Below are positions 1 to 9,848 of a stretch of 64,000 bases of DNA, piece after piece. Under the pieces are notes generated by a model, which saw only the letters and a program-made list of their open reading frames with translations, made no database searches and was not told the origin of the DNA. The position numbers and the translations under genes are program-made. Source of the stretch: Synergistales bacterium (GTDB lineage: Bacteria; Synergistota; Synergistia; Synergistales; Aminithiophilaceae). The stretch is taken from assembly GCA_018433595.1 (NCBI GenBank), contig JAHDQY010000005.1:41514-105513 (forward strand), read 5' to 3'. The stretch's first letter is position 1, and each line of letters begins with the position of its first letter.

Positions 1-588
1 CCGTCGAGCCTCCATGGCAGCATGAAGCGTAACGCGATCTGCAAAACCGATACTTCCTCCTATGGGCAGGCCATAGGCCAGCCGTGAAATCCGGATCGGA
101 CGATCCCGGAGGACTTCAAGAACGGCATAGTAGGTCAGGTCCCCTTCGACGCGAGGATTCGTGGCAAGGATCACCTCTTTGAAAGAACCTTCGCCTAGAC
201 GTCGGAGTAGCCTGTTAAGAGCATCGGGGGGCAGGTCCTCTCCGTCAAGGGGCGATACTCGCCCCCCCAGAACATGGTAGAGCCCGCCATGGACTCCTGA
301 TTGCTCCAGGCTGATAAGATCCTCGGCCGTCTCGACAACGCAAAGTGTTTCTCTCTCCCGCAAGGGGTCACGACAGATCGAGCAAGGATCGATGTCGGTA
401 AGATTGCCACACTCCGAACAGGGGTGAAGGCTTTCACGCAGCGTGATGAGGGCCTGGGCCAGCTCACGGGTCCAACTTTGAGGCTGAAGCAAAAGGAAAA
501 GCGCCATTCTTCTGGCACTCTTCTCACCAATGCCAGGGAAATGCCCCAAAAGAGCGATCAGCTTATCCAGCGGTTCGGGAAGAGCCAA
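1..588 (-). CDS. recR: Recombination protein RecR (3' end cut by window edge)
   Basis: RecR acts with RecF/RecO in loading RecA at single-strand gaps. The minus strand reads open from a TTG codon at 588 to base 1 (196 codons), so only the last few residues and the stop are missing. Visible parts are the helix-hairpin-helix (FPGIGEKSARRMA, about residues 17-29), a four-cysteine zinc finger (C57, C60, C69, C72) and the Toprim region starting ETLCVVETAEDL. I chose the TTG because AAGGG, overlapping the ybaB stop codon, lies just upstream and known RecR proteins begin at this point. It directly follows ybaB, a widely conserved ybaB-recR pair. Confidence 0.93.
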   Translation of the reverse strand, partial: MALPEPLDKLIALLGHFPGIGEKSARRMALFLLLQPQSWTRELAQALITLRESLHPCSECGNLTDIDPCSICRDPLRERETLCVVETAEDLISLEQSGVHGGLYHVLGGRVSPLDGEDLPPDALNRLLRRLGEGSFKEVILATNPRVEGDLTYYAVLEVLRDRPIRISRLAYGLPIGGSIGFADRVTLHAAMEARR

Positions 589-599
589 CGAAGAGACCC

Positions 600-908
600 T
601 TAAAAAAGTCCTGGAATCCCCAGGCCGCTTGTCAACTGTCCCATCCGGTCATTGGACAGTTCCCGTGAGGCCCGGATCGCCTCGTTTACAGCTGCCACGA
701 TCAGATCTTCCAGCATCTCCACATCTTTGGGGTCAACCACCTCCGGATCGACATGAACGGCAACGATATCGCCCTTCCCATCGGCCACGGCTTTAACCAT
801 ACCGCCTCCCGCAAGCCCTTCAACGCGCTCTTTGGCAAGTTCCTCCTGAATCCGGGCCATCTGGGCCTGCATTTTTTGGGCCTGCTTGAGAATCTTGTCC
901 ATTTTCAT
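600..908 (-). CDS. ybaB: YbaB/EbfC family nucleoid-associated protein
   Basis: A 102-residue protein, the usual length for YbaB/EbfC, a small dimeric DNA-binding protein linked to nucleoid organisation. The N-terminus ([19 protein letters not shown]) is the typical helical arm, followed by the conserved [15 protein letters not shown] region. A GGGAGG ribosome site lies about 10 nt before the ATG. The gene sits 27 nt after rlmH and 11 nt before recR on the same strand, so the three are probably co-transcribed. Confidence 0.93.
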   Translation of the reverse strand: MKMDKILKQAQKMQAQMARIQEELAKERVEGLAGGGMVKAVADGKGDIVAVHVDPEVVDPKDVEMLEDLIVAAVNEAIRASRELSNDRMGQLTSGLGIPGLF

Positions 909-935
909 CAGTTGGGAACCTCCCGACTCTTCGTT

Positions 936-1397
936 TTAATGATGGTAATCCGTGCCAAGGCGGATCATGACGCTCCGATAGAGCTGCTCCAATAAAAAAA
1001 GAAGGGCCATCTCATGAGTCAGAGTCATGGCAGAAAGGGAAAGAAGGTCATCAGCCCTGCTCTTAACATCCTCTCCGACGCCGAAAGGTCCTCCCACGAC
1101 GAAGACCAGTTTACCCGACGCACCTTCGAGACGATCGTAAAACCACCGGGAAAAGGCAGGGCTGTCCATTGACTGCCCTTTTTCGTTAAGAAGGATCACC
1201 CGATCCCTCTCGCCCAAAGCCTTGGAGATTCGCTGCGTTGAGCTCTCCCGGCTGCCTTCATCTGTAAGCCCCTTTGCTTCGGGGAGATAAATCAGTTCGA
1301 CGGCAACGTGTCGATTGACTCGTCTAAGATACTTTTTGACACCTTCGACGATAAAAGATTCTTTGGGTTTTCCCACAACGAGCAGCTTCAACTTCAT
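936..1397 (-). CDS. rlmH: 23S rRNA (pseudouridine-1915-N3) methyltransferase RlmH
   Basis: SPOUT-class methyltransferase that modifies pseudouridine 1915 of 23S rRNA. The 153-residue product starts MKLKLLVVGKPKESF, carries the SAM-binding knot loop FVVGGPFGVGEDV and ends in the family signature EQLYRSVMIRLGTDYHH. The ATG at 1397 overlaps the stop of the upstream DUF951 gene as ATGA, which argues for this start over a longer in-frame extension. Family identity is secure. Confidence 0.94.
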   Translation of the reverse strand: MKLKLLVVGKPKESFIVEGVKKYLRRVNRHVAVELIYLPEAKGLTDEGSRESSTQRISKALGERDRVILLNEKGQSMDSPAFSRWFYDRLEGASGKLVFVVGGPFGVGEDVKSRADDLLSLSAMTLTHEMALLFLLEQLYRSVMIRLGTDYHH

Positions 1398-1588
1398 GAA
1401 TTTTCTACCTTCGTTGCCATCTTCCGGAGAAGAAGAGGCTCCATCAGGAGCCTCCTTCCGCAACCCAGACACTCGATCTCGATTTCAGCTCCGAGACGGA
1501 GGATTTTCCAGAGCCTGTTTCCGCAGGGATGCGTTTTCCGAAGGCGAAGCACCATTCCCGGCTCCAAGCGCTCGTCCATCAGAGGCAA
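1394..1588 (-). CDS. DUF951 family small protein
   Basis: A 64-residue protein matching the DUF951 pattern: a hydrophobic start, a THPCGNRLWKILRLGA block and an ECLGCGRR block. The three cysteines (HPCG, CLGC) suggest metal or nucleic-acid binding, but the family has no established function. The start is a TTG at 1588, about 10 nt after a strong AAGGAGGGTGAT ribosome site. The stop overlaps the rlmH start by 4 nt. DUF951 is mostly known from Firmicutes, so its presence in an apparent diderm fits Synergistota. Confidence 0.85.
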   Translation of the reverse strand: MPLMDERLEPGMVLRLRKTHPCGNRLWKILRLGAEIEIECLGCGRRLLMEPLLLRKMATKVENS

Positions 1589-1631
1589 GGGGAATCACCC
1601 TCCTTCAAGGCCACCAGGAAAAGCACCTCTT

Positions 1632-3353
1632 CTATTCCCGAGGAGAATAGAGTCCCAGGCGCGTAGCGACGACAAGGAGGACGAAAAAGGGCAGCCGGCT
1701 CACACGGCGGAAGCGCCACGGCTCCTGAATTGCCCGATAAAGCCATTCTAATCCGAGATGCTGCCAAGTCTGGGGGGCACGTCGAAGGTTGCCGGAAAGC
1801 ACATCGAAAGAGCCGCCGACACCCACGAAAACCATGGGTTTCAGCCGATCCCGATTTCTTGCGATCCAAGCCTCCTGGCGCGGAACTCCGAGCCCGACAA
1901 ATACCACCCGGGCACCGGACCGGCTCAAAGCATCGGCAAGAGGCGCCTCGTCATCTTCTCCGAAATAGCCATCCCTGGCGCCGCGGACATCAAGGCCGGG
2001 ATAGCGCTCCGCAAGTCTTGATGCGGCCTCTTCCGCCACGCCGGCCCTGCCGCCGAGGAAAAAGACGGGAATAGCCTCAGCCGCCGCCGAACGGCAGAAC
2101 TGCTCCAGGAAATCAACTCCTGTGATTCGCTGCTGGACAGGCCGTCCTAAAAAACGCAGAGCCCAGACAAGACCGTGCCCATCAGGCAAAACAAGGGAAG
2201 CCTGCTTTACCCATTCCCTAAAGGTTTTGTCCTGAGCCGTCCGCAAGGCCGAAAGAGCGTCAAGAGTGAGGATATGCTCCGACCCCGTTCCAAAACGCGC
2301 CCAGGAGATAGCCCGGCCAAGGACAAAATGAAGAGAGACGTTATCGACCTCGACTCCCCAGATTTTCGGTTTTCTCTCAAGAGCGGAGCCTTTTTGGGAA
2401 AATGTCGCCTGGATCACGACAACAAGAAGGGCCGTCAAGAAAAGGCCGAAAAGGAGGTGCAGCGGAGGCGAGATCTCCATCTGAAGAAACGCGACAAATC
2501 CGCCCACAGCAGCACAAGTCGCCGATGTCAGACGAACGGCCTGCGGATGATCCATTCCTCGACCGACAAGGCGATGATAAAGAGAGATCTCTCCTGCTCC
2601 GGCATGAGGGAGAAATCGCGAACAGGCGTTGAGAGAAATCTCGAGAAGCGGTAGAGCGAAGAGCCCCAAAGGCAGGACCATCAGAGCCGTAAAGGTGATT
2701 CCTTTGCTTACCCCCAAAATGGAAAGGCCCGCCAGAAAGACGCCCCAGAAACCTCGAAGCGGCTCCCCTAAAGTCCTGTAGCTATGGCCGTGGCGGCTCC
2801 AGAAAGCGACAAGAAGGGCCACGCCGCAAGCAGACAGGAAAAGAGCCTCCGGCAGATACTGGTCGCTGAAAGACGTGACGAGGAGCATCAATGCCAGAGA
2901 TACGGCCAGCATATGGCCTCCCAGTCCTCCCACACGATCAAGTTCTCTCAGGACGAAAGGGAACAACCCGACCCAGAGAGCCGTCGCCAAGACCGACTGA
3001 AAACGGGAAAGATAGTAAAAGGAACCGAAGGGAAGTCCGATAAAGTCGATACTCGGACCTTCCAGGGCAAGAAGCAGGCCGATCAGGAAATAGGCCGGCC
3101 AAAGGGGAACTTTGTAGACGGAAATCACAAGACCAAGCCCTGCGGCGAGGAACGCACAGAAAACGACTCCCTGGACGAGTACGTTGCTCGACCAAAGGCT
3201 TGCGACAGCCATGGAAAAGACAAGGCTCAGGTCCCGCAGATAATCATACTGCTCGGCCTCAAGATGCCTTTTAAGGCCTTTTTGTGCGAGAAGACAAACC
3301 AAAAACAGCTGGGCGGCGATAAAAACACCCACACGATAGCCGTCGAAAGCCAT
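1632..3353 (-). CDS. Fusion: degenerate WecA/MraY-like membrane domain plus WecG/TagA/CpsF glycosyltransferase
   Basis: A 573-residue protein. Residues about 1-325 are hydrophobic with roughly ten membrane segments and follow the pattern of polyprenyl-phosphate sugar-1-phosphate transferases (GLPFG at about 106-110, then membrane blocks in the same order). The catalytic signatures are altered: the NxxDGLDGLAGG block is ELDRVGGLGG (137-146), the GDxGS block reads RGFWGVF, and HLHHRL is SLYHRL (257-262). Residues about 335-573 are a WecG/TagA/CpsF (GT26) domain with DGHGLVWALRFLG and GVDFLEQF. GT26 enzymes add a second sugar, often ManNAc-type, to lipid-linked precursors. I chose the ATG at 3353 because the earlier TTG at 3398 lies inside the terminator-like hairpin. 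Confidence 0.8.
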   Translation of the reverse strand: MAFDGYRVGVFIAAQLFLVCLLAQKGLKRHLEAEQYDYLRDLSLVFSMAVASLWSSNVLVQGVVFCAFLAAGLGLVISVYKVPLWPAYFLIGLLLALEGPSIDFIGLPFGSFYYLSRFQSVLATALWVGLFPFVLRELDRVGGLGGHMLAVSLALMLLVTSFSDQYLPEALFLSACGVALLVAFWSRHGHSYRTLGEPLRGFWGVFLAGLSILGVSKGITFTALMVLPLGLFALPLLEISLNACSRFLPHAGAGEISLYHRLVGRGMDHPQAVRLTSATCAAVGGFVAFLQMEISPPLHLLFGLFLTALLVVVIQATFSQKGSALERKPKIWGVEVDNVSLHFVLGRAISWARFGTGSEHILTLDALSALRTAQDKTFREWVKQASLVLPDGHGLVWALRFLGRPVQQRITGVDFLEQFCRSAAAEAIPVFFLGGRAGVAEEAASRLAERYPGLDVRGARDGYFGEDDEAPLADALSRSGARVVFVGLGVPRQEAWIARNRDRLKPMVFVGVGGSFDVLSGNLRRAPQTWQHLGLEWLYRAIQEPWRFRRVSRLPFFVLLVVATRLGLYSPRE

Positions 3354-3397
3354 AGGCACTTGGCACCCCCTCTGCGGCAAAGATTGGTACGCGCTCA

Positions 3398-3449
3398 ACC
3401 TTTCGGCGGTTATTGTATCATGACCGAGCCATGATCGCCGCCTGAAAGG

Positions 3450-3450
<1 letters not shown>
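3398..3450 (-). terminator. Nested hairpin after serS
   Basis: On the minus strand this forms an outer stem (ACCTTTC then GGCGG pairing with CCGCC then GAAAGGT, one bulged base) enclosing an inner 6-bp stem ATCATG/CATGAT. It begins at the last base of the serS stop codon. No U-tract follows, so it may be a processing or attenuation structure between serS and the glycosyltransferase gene rather than a classical terminator. Confidence 0.5.
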
Positions 3451-4739
<1,289 letters not shown>

Positions 4740-5225
4740 CTAGTCCTCCTCGGTTCTTTCCGAACGGATATTTCTTAAAAGGTCAGCCATTTCAAGAGCG
4801 GCCAAAGCGGCCTCCGCCCCCTTGTTTCCCGCCTTGCTACCGGCACGAAGAAGGGCCTGTTCCAGGTTATCGCAGGTAAGCACACCAAAGGCCACGGGGA
4901 CCCGCTGATTGAGACCGATATAGGCGACTCCCTTGGAAACCTCAGCCGAGACATAGTCAAAATGGGGGGTATCGCCGCGAATAACGGCGCCGACAGCCAC
5001 GATGGCGTCATAGCGCCCCGTCAGGGCGATCTCCTTCGCTGCCAGCGGGATCTCCCAGGCTCCCGGCACCCAACAGACATCGATATCCTGATGGCGCACG
5101 TCGTGACGGAGCAGGGCATCCTTTACTCCCTCAAGGAGACGGGACGAAACGAGGTCGTTGAATCGTGAGGCGACAACGGCGAAACGAAGGCCCGTTCCTA
5201 CCAATTTCCCTTGAAAGACTTTCAT
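4740..5225 (-). CDS. ribH: 6,7-dimethyl-8-ribityllumazine synthase
   Basis: Condenses 5-amino-6-ribitylaminouracil with 3,4-dihydroxy-2-butanone 4-phosphate, the penultimate riboflavin step. The 161-residue protein shows VVASRFNDLVSSRLLEG near the start, VPGAWEIPLAAKEIA, the phosphate-binding GAVIRGDTPHFDYV and PVAFGVLTCDN. The ATG at 5225 follows an AAGGGAGAAG ribosome site. It is the fourth rib gene in the order ribD-ribE-ribBA-ribH. Confidence 0.96.
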   Translation of the reverse strand: MKVFQGKLVGTGLRFAVVASRFNDLVSSRLLEGVKDALLRHDVRHQDIDVCWVPGAWEIPLAAKEIALTGRYDAIVAVGAVIRGDTPHFDYVSAEVSKGVAYIGLNQRVPVAFGVLTCDNLEQALLRAGSKAGNKGAEAALAALEMADLLRNIRSERTEED

Positions 5226-5277
5226 GACATCTTCTCCCTTCAAAAATCCCCGGGCAAACGGGCCTGACGGTTTTCCA

Positions 5278-6522
5278 TCAGCCCAGGATATCTTTCAAAT
5301 GGATCATATGCCCCAATTTTTCCCTTTTCGTATCAAGATAACGCTCGTTGTAGGGGTTGGCTTCGATCTCAATGGGTACGCGATCAGCGATATCGATCCC
5401 ATAACCTTCAAGGCCGATGACCTTTCTCGGATTGTTCGTAAGCAGCCTCACGTGGCGCAGTCCCAGGTCGGCCATAATCTGGGCCCCGACACCGTAATCG
5501 CGAAGGTCAGGGGCAAAACCGAGAGCCACATTGGCCTCGACGGTATCGAGCCCCTTTTCCTGAAGTTCATAGGCCTTGAGTTTCGGCAGAAGTCCGATGC
5601 CACGTCCTTCTTGGCGCATGTAAATCAAAACGCCGCGTCCCTCCGCTTCAATCATCTTCATAGCTCGGTGAAGCTGAGGACCGCAATCGCATCTCAGCGA
5701 CCCGAAAACATCGCCGGTGAGACACTCCGAATGGACTCGCACCAGAACAGGAGCCTCGCCCGTAATATCCCCCTTGACGAGGACAATATGAAGATGGTCG
5801 CCAGCCTCATCAAGGATGAAGCGATAGGCGTGGGCGACGAAGTTCCCGTACTCCGTCGGAAGCTGAACGGTGGAGACGCGCTCGACGAGTCGGTCCCGGC
5901 GATGACGGTAGCGGATGAGGTCGGCGATGGAGACGATTTTGAGGCCATGTCTCTTCGCAAAAACGGCGAGATCGTTAAGCCTTGCCATGGTCCCATCTTC
6001 GTTCATGACCTCGCAGATCACACCGGCAGGACGGAGGCCAGCCAGTCTGGCCAAATCCACAGCCGCCTCGGTGTGGCCGGCCCGTTTGAGCACTCCGCCG
6101 TTGCGAGCGATGAGAGGGAAAATATGACCCGGTCGGCGAAAGTCTTTCGATAAAGACGTGGGATCGGAAAGCAACTTGGCTGTCAGGGCACGTTCAGCGG
6201 CGGAGATTCCCGTCGTCGTCCCCTCGGCGGCATCAACGGAGACAGTGAAGGCTGTGCAGTGACGGTCGGTGTTTTTGTCGACCATGAGGCAGAGACCGAG
6301 GCGGCGGGCCTGATCTTCGGTAAGAGGAACGCAGACGAGCCCCCTTGCATAGGCGGCCATGAAGTTGATCGCCTCGGGGGTCACCTTTTCGGCGGCGATA
6401 ACGAGATCTCCCTCGTTTTCCCGGTCCTCGTCGTCGACGACGACGATCATCTTACCCTGGGCAATATCGCCAAGGGCCTCCTCGATGGTACTGAAAAGAG
6501 CTTGCTCCGTCTGTTCTGACAA
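5278..6522 (-). CDS. ribBA: Bifunctional 3,4-dihydroxy-2-butanone-4-phosphate synthase / GTP cyclohydrolase II
   Basis: Supplies both riboflavin precursors. The N-terminal RibB half (about 1-200) has [19 protein letters not shown] and the C-terminal RibA half has the zinc-site region [17 protein letters not shown] and [17 protein letters not shown] favour a TTG start at 6522, giving 414 residues, because GGGAGGG lies 6 nt upstream; an in-frame ATG at 6555 inside the end of ribE is the alternative. All motifs of both activities look intact. Confidence 0.94.
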   Translation of the reverse strand: MSEQTEQALFSTIEEALGDIAQGKMIVVVDDEDRENEGDLVIAAEKVTPEAINFMAAYARGLVCVPLTEDQARRLGLCLMVDKNTDRHCTAFTVSVDAAEGTTTGISAAERALTAKLLSDPTSLSKDFRRPGHIFPLIARNGGVLKRAGHTEAAVDLARLAGLRPAGVICEVMNEDGTMARLNDLAVFAKRHGLKIVSIADLIRYRHRRDRLVERVSTVQLPTEYGNFVAHAYRFILDEAGDHLHIVLVKGDITGEAPVLVRVHSECLTGDVFGSLRCDCGPQLHRAMKMIEAEGRGVLIYMRQEGRGIGLLPKLKAYELQEKGLDTVEANVALGFAPDLRDYGVGAQIMADLGLRHVRLLTNNPRKVIGLEGYGIDIADRVPIEIEANPYNERYLDTKREKLGHMIHLKDILG

Positions 6523-6542
6523 ATTGATCCCTCCCGGGGGTT

Positions 6543-7208
6543 CTAGGGAAGCCAACCCAGCTCACGCAATCTATCCGCCGTCAGAGAAGAAGCCGCTTGA
6601 CGTCCTTCGTCACCCTTCTGGCGGGCCCCAAGCATGCGGCGCACATATTTGGCCAGAATATCGGTCTCGATGTTGACTTTCTTTCCGGGGACAAGATCAC
6701 CGATCGTCGTCTCCGCCTGGGTCGTCGGAATGAGACCGACGGAAAACCCCCCCTTGTCAACATCAATGACGGTCAGGCTGACGCCGTCGACGGCTACAGA
6801 GCCCTTGGGAACAATCTCCGGAAGCGTCTCCGCCTTGAGGTCAACCCAAAGGCGAGCCGCAGCGCCTCCTCTTTCGAAACGACGCACGACTCCGACGGAA
6901 TCGACGTGACCCTGGACAATGTGGCCATCAAGACGTCCTTGAAGCGAAAGAGCCCGCTCCAGATTAACCCGTTCACCCACGCTGATTTCACTCAAGCGGG
7001 TTCGGCGGACCGTCTCCGGCATCATCTCCGCTGTGAATCGCGATGTTCCCCGATTCGTCACGGTAAGACAGGCGCCGCATACGGCTACGGATTCCCCGAA
7101 ACAAAGATGAGGCGATATTACTGGCGCCTCGACTTCGAGGAGAACGATATCAAAGTGGGTCCGGACAGAAAGGACCCGCCCCACCTCTTCAATCAGGCCG
7201 GTGAACAT
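6543..7208 (-). CDS. ribE: Riboflavin synthase (alpha chain)
   Basis: Dismutates two 6,7-dimethyl-8-ribityllumazine molecules to riboflavin. The 221-residue protein starts with the hallmark [12 protein letters not shown] and has two similar lumazine-binding halves (about 1-97 and 98-195), the second containing [14 protein letters not shown]. It overlaps the end of ribD by 16 nt, consistent with translational coupling. Confidence 0.95.
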   Translation of the reverse strand: MFTGLIEEVGRVLSVRTHFDIVLLEVEAPVISPHLCFGESVAVCGACLTVTNRGTSRFTAEMMPETVRRTRLSEISVGERVNLERALSLQGRLDGHIVQGHVDSVGVVRRFERGGAAARLWVDLKAETLPEIVPKGSVAVDGVSLTVIDVDKGGFSVGLIPTTQAETTIGDLVPGKKVNIETDILAKYVRRMLGARQKGDEGRQAASSLTADRLRELGWLP

Positions 7209-8296
7209 GGCATCGCCTCCAGCCAGAGGTCACCGTCGACCTGCCTTATTGTAGCAGCCTTGAGCGTGATGGCCTCCCCCATGTGGCGGAGTCGTAAATT
7301 TCCGGTCAGGGGGATACCCCTGCCCAGGAATTTCGGAGCCAGGAAAAGAGAAACCTCGTCAACGGCTCCTTCTTCAATGAAGGATTGAATAATGGAAGCG
7401 CCGCCCTCGACAAGAAGCCGCAGAACTCCTCGGGCGGCAAGGAGAGCGAAAACAGCGTCAAGGTCGGGATGTTCATCGGAACTGTCAAGAAGAACCACTT
7501 CAGCCCCCGCCTTGCGGAGATCGTCTGCCCGATGCGAGGGGCTGCCGCTCTTTCCGATGATCAGGCAGCAGCCATCGCCGATCACCTTGGCATGAGGCGG
7601 CGTGCGCAGGCTGCCGTCGAGAACGACCCGGAGAGGAGACTGTCCGGAGACGAGACGAACCGTCAGTTCCGGATCGTCTTTAAGAACTGTCCCCACCCCG
7701 ACAAGGATCGCATCGTTCTCTGCCCGAAGGAGATGGGCTTTGCTGCGGGAAAGAGTCCCGCTGATCCATCGGCTTTCACCGTCGGCAAGAGCGAGAGAAC
7801 CGTCGAGACTCAAGGCGGCCTTAACCGTCACCCAGGGACGGCCTCCCGTCATGACCGAGACGAAGCCCCGGTTCAGGTGGAGACATTCCTTTTCCAGCAC
7901 CCCTGAAATGACATCGACACCGGCGCGCCGGAAAATCTCGACACCCCCTCCGTCAACACAGGGATTGGGGTCTCTCATGCCGATGACAACTCGGCTGATC
8001 CCCGCCTCAACCAGCCGAGGGGCACAAGGCGGTGTTTTGCCCTGATGGCAGCAGGGTTCGAGATTGACGATCGCCGTCGCCCCACGGGCAAGCTCGCCGG
8101 CCCGCTCCAGGGCCTTAACTTCGGCATGGGCCCCCCCGAAACGCCGATGATAGCCCCAGCCGAGAACTTTCTCCTTCTCCTCGTCAACAATCACACATCC
8201 GACTTTCGGATTGGGACTGGTAAATCCCGTCCCCCTCTCGGCAAGGCTGAGAGCCATCCGCATATAATGTTCGTAGATTTCCTGCTTACGAATCAC
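7193..8296 (-). CDS. ribD: Bifunctional diaminohydroxyphosphoribosylaminopyrimidine deaminase / reductase
   Basis: Carries out the second and third steps of the GTP branch of riboflavin synthesis. The N-terminal deaminase domain (about 1-145) has the zinc motifs HAEVKAL and PCCHQGKTPPC; the C-terminal reductase domain follows from VKAALSLDGSLA. The GTG start at 8296 overlaps the uvrC stop (GTGA) and has a GGGAGG site about 6 nt upstream. I see no FMN riboswitch before this gene or before uvrC. Confidence 0.95.
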   Translation of the reverse strand: MIRKQEIYEHYMRMALSLAERGTGFTSPNPKVGCVIVDEEKEKVLGWGYHRRFGGAHAEVKALERAGELARGATAIVNLEPCCHQGKTPPCAPRLVEAGISRVVIGMRDPNPCVDGGGVEIFRRAGVDVISGVLEKECLHLNRGFVSVMTGGRPWVTVKAALSLDGSLALADGESRWISGTLSRSKAHLLRAENDAILVGVGTVLKDDPELTVRLVSGQSPLRVVLDGSLRTPPHAKVIGDGCCLIIGKSGSPSHRADDLRKAGAEVVLLDSSDEHPDLDAVFALLAARGVLRLLVEGGASIIQSFIEEGAVDEVSLFLAPKFLGRGIPLTGNLRLRHMGEAITLKAATIRQVDGDLWLEAMPCSPA

Positions 8297-9750
8297 ACTG
8301 TTTCCTCCCTCAACGTCTCAATGATCCTTCGGGCTGTTTCTGGACCTATTCCTGGAAGAGCCATCAACTCCTCCAGTCCCAGGGAGGCGATTTTCTGCAC
8401 GCTGCCGAAACGGGTCAACAGCAGCGCTGCACGTTTTTTACCGACCCCTGGGATCTCTTCAAGAATGGATCGCCGGAGTCTCCGGTCCCGACCGCGGCGA
8501 TGACTGGAAAGAGCGAAACGATGGCTCTCGTCGCGGACGCGCTGAAGCAGGTGTAACGCCCTGTCGCTTCGAGGCAGCTCCAGAGGCTGCTCTCTCCCTG
8601 GGAGGAAAACCTGCTCTTCCCTTTTCGCCAGGGCCGCAACGGGAAGTTCGTCAAGCCCAAGGGCAGTCAGAGCCCTGGCGGCAAACTCCAGCTGAATGGG
8701 ACCGCCATCGATAAGGACGAGCTGCGGAAGAGGTTCCTCGCCTTCCAGCACGCGGCGATAACGACGGGTGACAACCTCTTCAAGAGCCCGGAAATCATCG
8801 ATGCCCTCCAATGATTTTACGGCAAATCGGCGATAGAGCGAGAGATTGGGCAGACCCTGCTCGAATACGACAGCGACACCGTAGGTCTCTTTCCCGGAAA
8901 AATGGGAGATATCGAAACCGTCGATCCGCCAAGGGATCGTCGGGAGCTCCAGAATCTCCTGAAGGCGGAGAAGAACGGCCCAAGTCTCTCGGTCGAGGTC
9001 ATGGCTCAATGTCGACGAAAGCCTCTGGCGGGAAAGGCGCCAAAGGGAGCGGATTGTATCCCGAAGCCGAGCGGCCTCCTCGAAGGCCAGATCAGCGGCG
9101 GCGCGATCCATGCGCCGCCTCAGGCGTTCGACGAGATCGGCGGCGCTACCCTGAAGCAGAAGCAGGACATCGGCGACCCTTTCTCCATACTCGGCTTCCG
9201 TCGTCAAGCCGGCACAGGCGCCGCTGCACCGCCCCAAGGAGTAGCGCACGCAAGGGCGCTCCCTTACGGGGCCTTTCGAGAGGTCACTCTTGCAGGTCCG
9301 GAGCGGGAAATGCCGCTCAATCAGCCGAAGAAGCTGCCTCAGATCGCCCACGCGGGTGAAGGGACCGACGTAATGGGAGCCGTCGACCGTTTTGTGACGG
9401 GTGATCTCGAGCCGTGGGAAAGCCTCATTCGTGATCTTCAGGTAGGGGTAACGCTCCCCCATCTTAAGCTCGACATTGAAGAAAGGCTGATACTTTTTGA
9501 TCAGCCTGGATTCGACAATGAGAGCTTCAGCCTCACTCTCGGTCCGGATGAAGGAAAGATCTCCGATCGAATCGACGAGCTTTCGAAGGCGGGGCGAGGC
9601 AAAACCGCCGTGACGGAAGTAGGAGGAAACCCGCTTCTTCAAGGATTTGGCCTTGCCTACGTAAAGGACCGCCCCCTCGTCGTCGTGAAAGATATAGACG
9701 CCGGGGCGGTTGGGCAATTTTCTGACTTTCTCCTGGAGCTCCTTTTTCAA
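8293..9750 (-). CDS. uvrC: Excinuclease ABC subunit UvrC, shortened form
   Basis: Nuclease subunit of UvrABC repair. About 485 residues instead of roughly 600: the GIY-YIG nuclease domain (PNRPGVYIF...LYVGKAKSLKKRV), the four-cysteine segment C156-C182, the UVR motif (FEEAARLRDTI, about 223-233), the RNase H-like nuclease (GFDISHFSGKETYGVAVVF, LIDGGPIQL, ESHRFALSSHRR) and C-terminal HhH motifs (IPGVGKKRAALLL, LPGIGPETARRI). About 110 residues normally found between UVR and the RNase H-like domain are missing. I favour a TTG start at 9750 because AAGGTGA lies 5 nt upstream; GTG at 9759 is the alternative. Confidence 0.93.
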   Translation of the reverse strand: MKKELQEKVRKLPNRPGVYIFHDDEGAVLYVGKAKSLKKRVSSYFRHGGFASPRLRKLVDSIGDLSFIRTESEAEALIVESRLIKKYQPFFNVELKMGERYPYLKITNEAFPRLEITRHKTVDGSHYVGPFTRVGDLRQLLRLIERHFPLRTCKSDLSKGPVRERPCVRYSLGRCSGACAGLTTEAEYGERVADVLLLLQGSAADLVERLRRRMDRAAADLAFEEAARLRDTIRSLWRLSRQRLSSTLSHDLDRETWAVLLRLQEILELPTIPWRIDGFDISHFSGKETYGVAVVFEQGLPNLSLYRRFAVKSLEGIDDFRALEEVVTRRYRRVLEGEEPLPQLVLIDGGPIQLEFAARALTALGLDELPVAALAKREEQVFLPGREQPLELPRSDRALHLLQRVRDESHRFALSSHRRGRDRRLRRSILEEIPGVGKKRAALLLTRFGSVQKIASLGLEELMALPGIGPETARRIIETLREETV

Positions 9751-9782
9751 GGCGATCACCTTGGCAAAAGAAATCGGGCCAT

Positions 9783-9810
9783 TTGCAAGAGGACCTGAAT
9801 GCTATAGGAT
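9783..9810 (+). promoter_or_regulatory. Candidate promoter for cysS
   Basis: TTGCAA at 9783-9788 and TAGGAT at 9805-9810 with a 16-nt spacer, about 40 nt upstream of the cysS ATG. It overlaps the divergent uvrC candidate promoter, so the two could compete. By eye only. Confidence 0.35.
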
Positions 9811-9828
9811 ATCATAGGCCTCATTCAA
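9801..9828 (-). promoter_or_regulatory. Candidate promoter for uvrC-rib operon
   Basis: On the minus strand, TTGAAT (complement of 9823-9828) and TATAGC (complement of 9801-9806) are separated by 16 nt, upstream of uvrC. It overlaps the candidate cysS promoter in a 90-bp divergent region. By eye only. Confidence 0.35.
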
Positions 9829-9848
9829 GAAAGGGGGAGCTTTGAGCC

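Noticed and set aside
3353..3398. TTG start at 3398 for the glycosyltransferase fusion
   Set aside because: The codon lies inside the hairpin after serS and has no spaced ribosome site; the ATG at 3353 follows GAGGGGG.
9760..9848. FMN riboswitch upstream of the rib genes
   Set aside because: Neither the gap before uvrC nor the uvrC-ribD junction has room for, or shows, the conserved RFN element.
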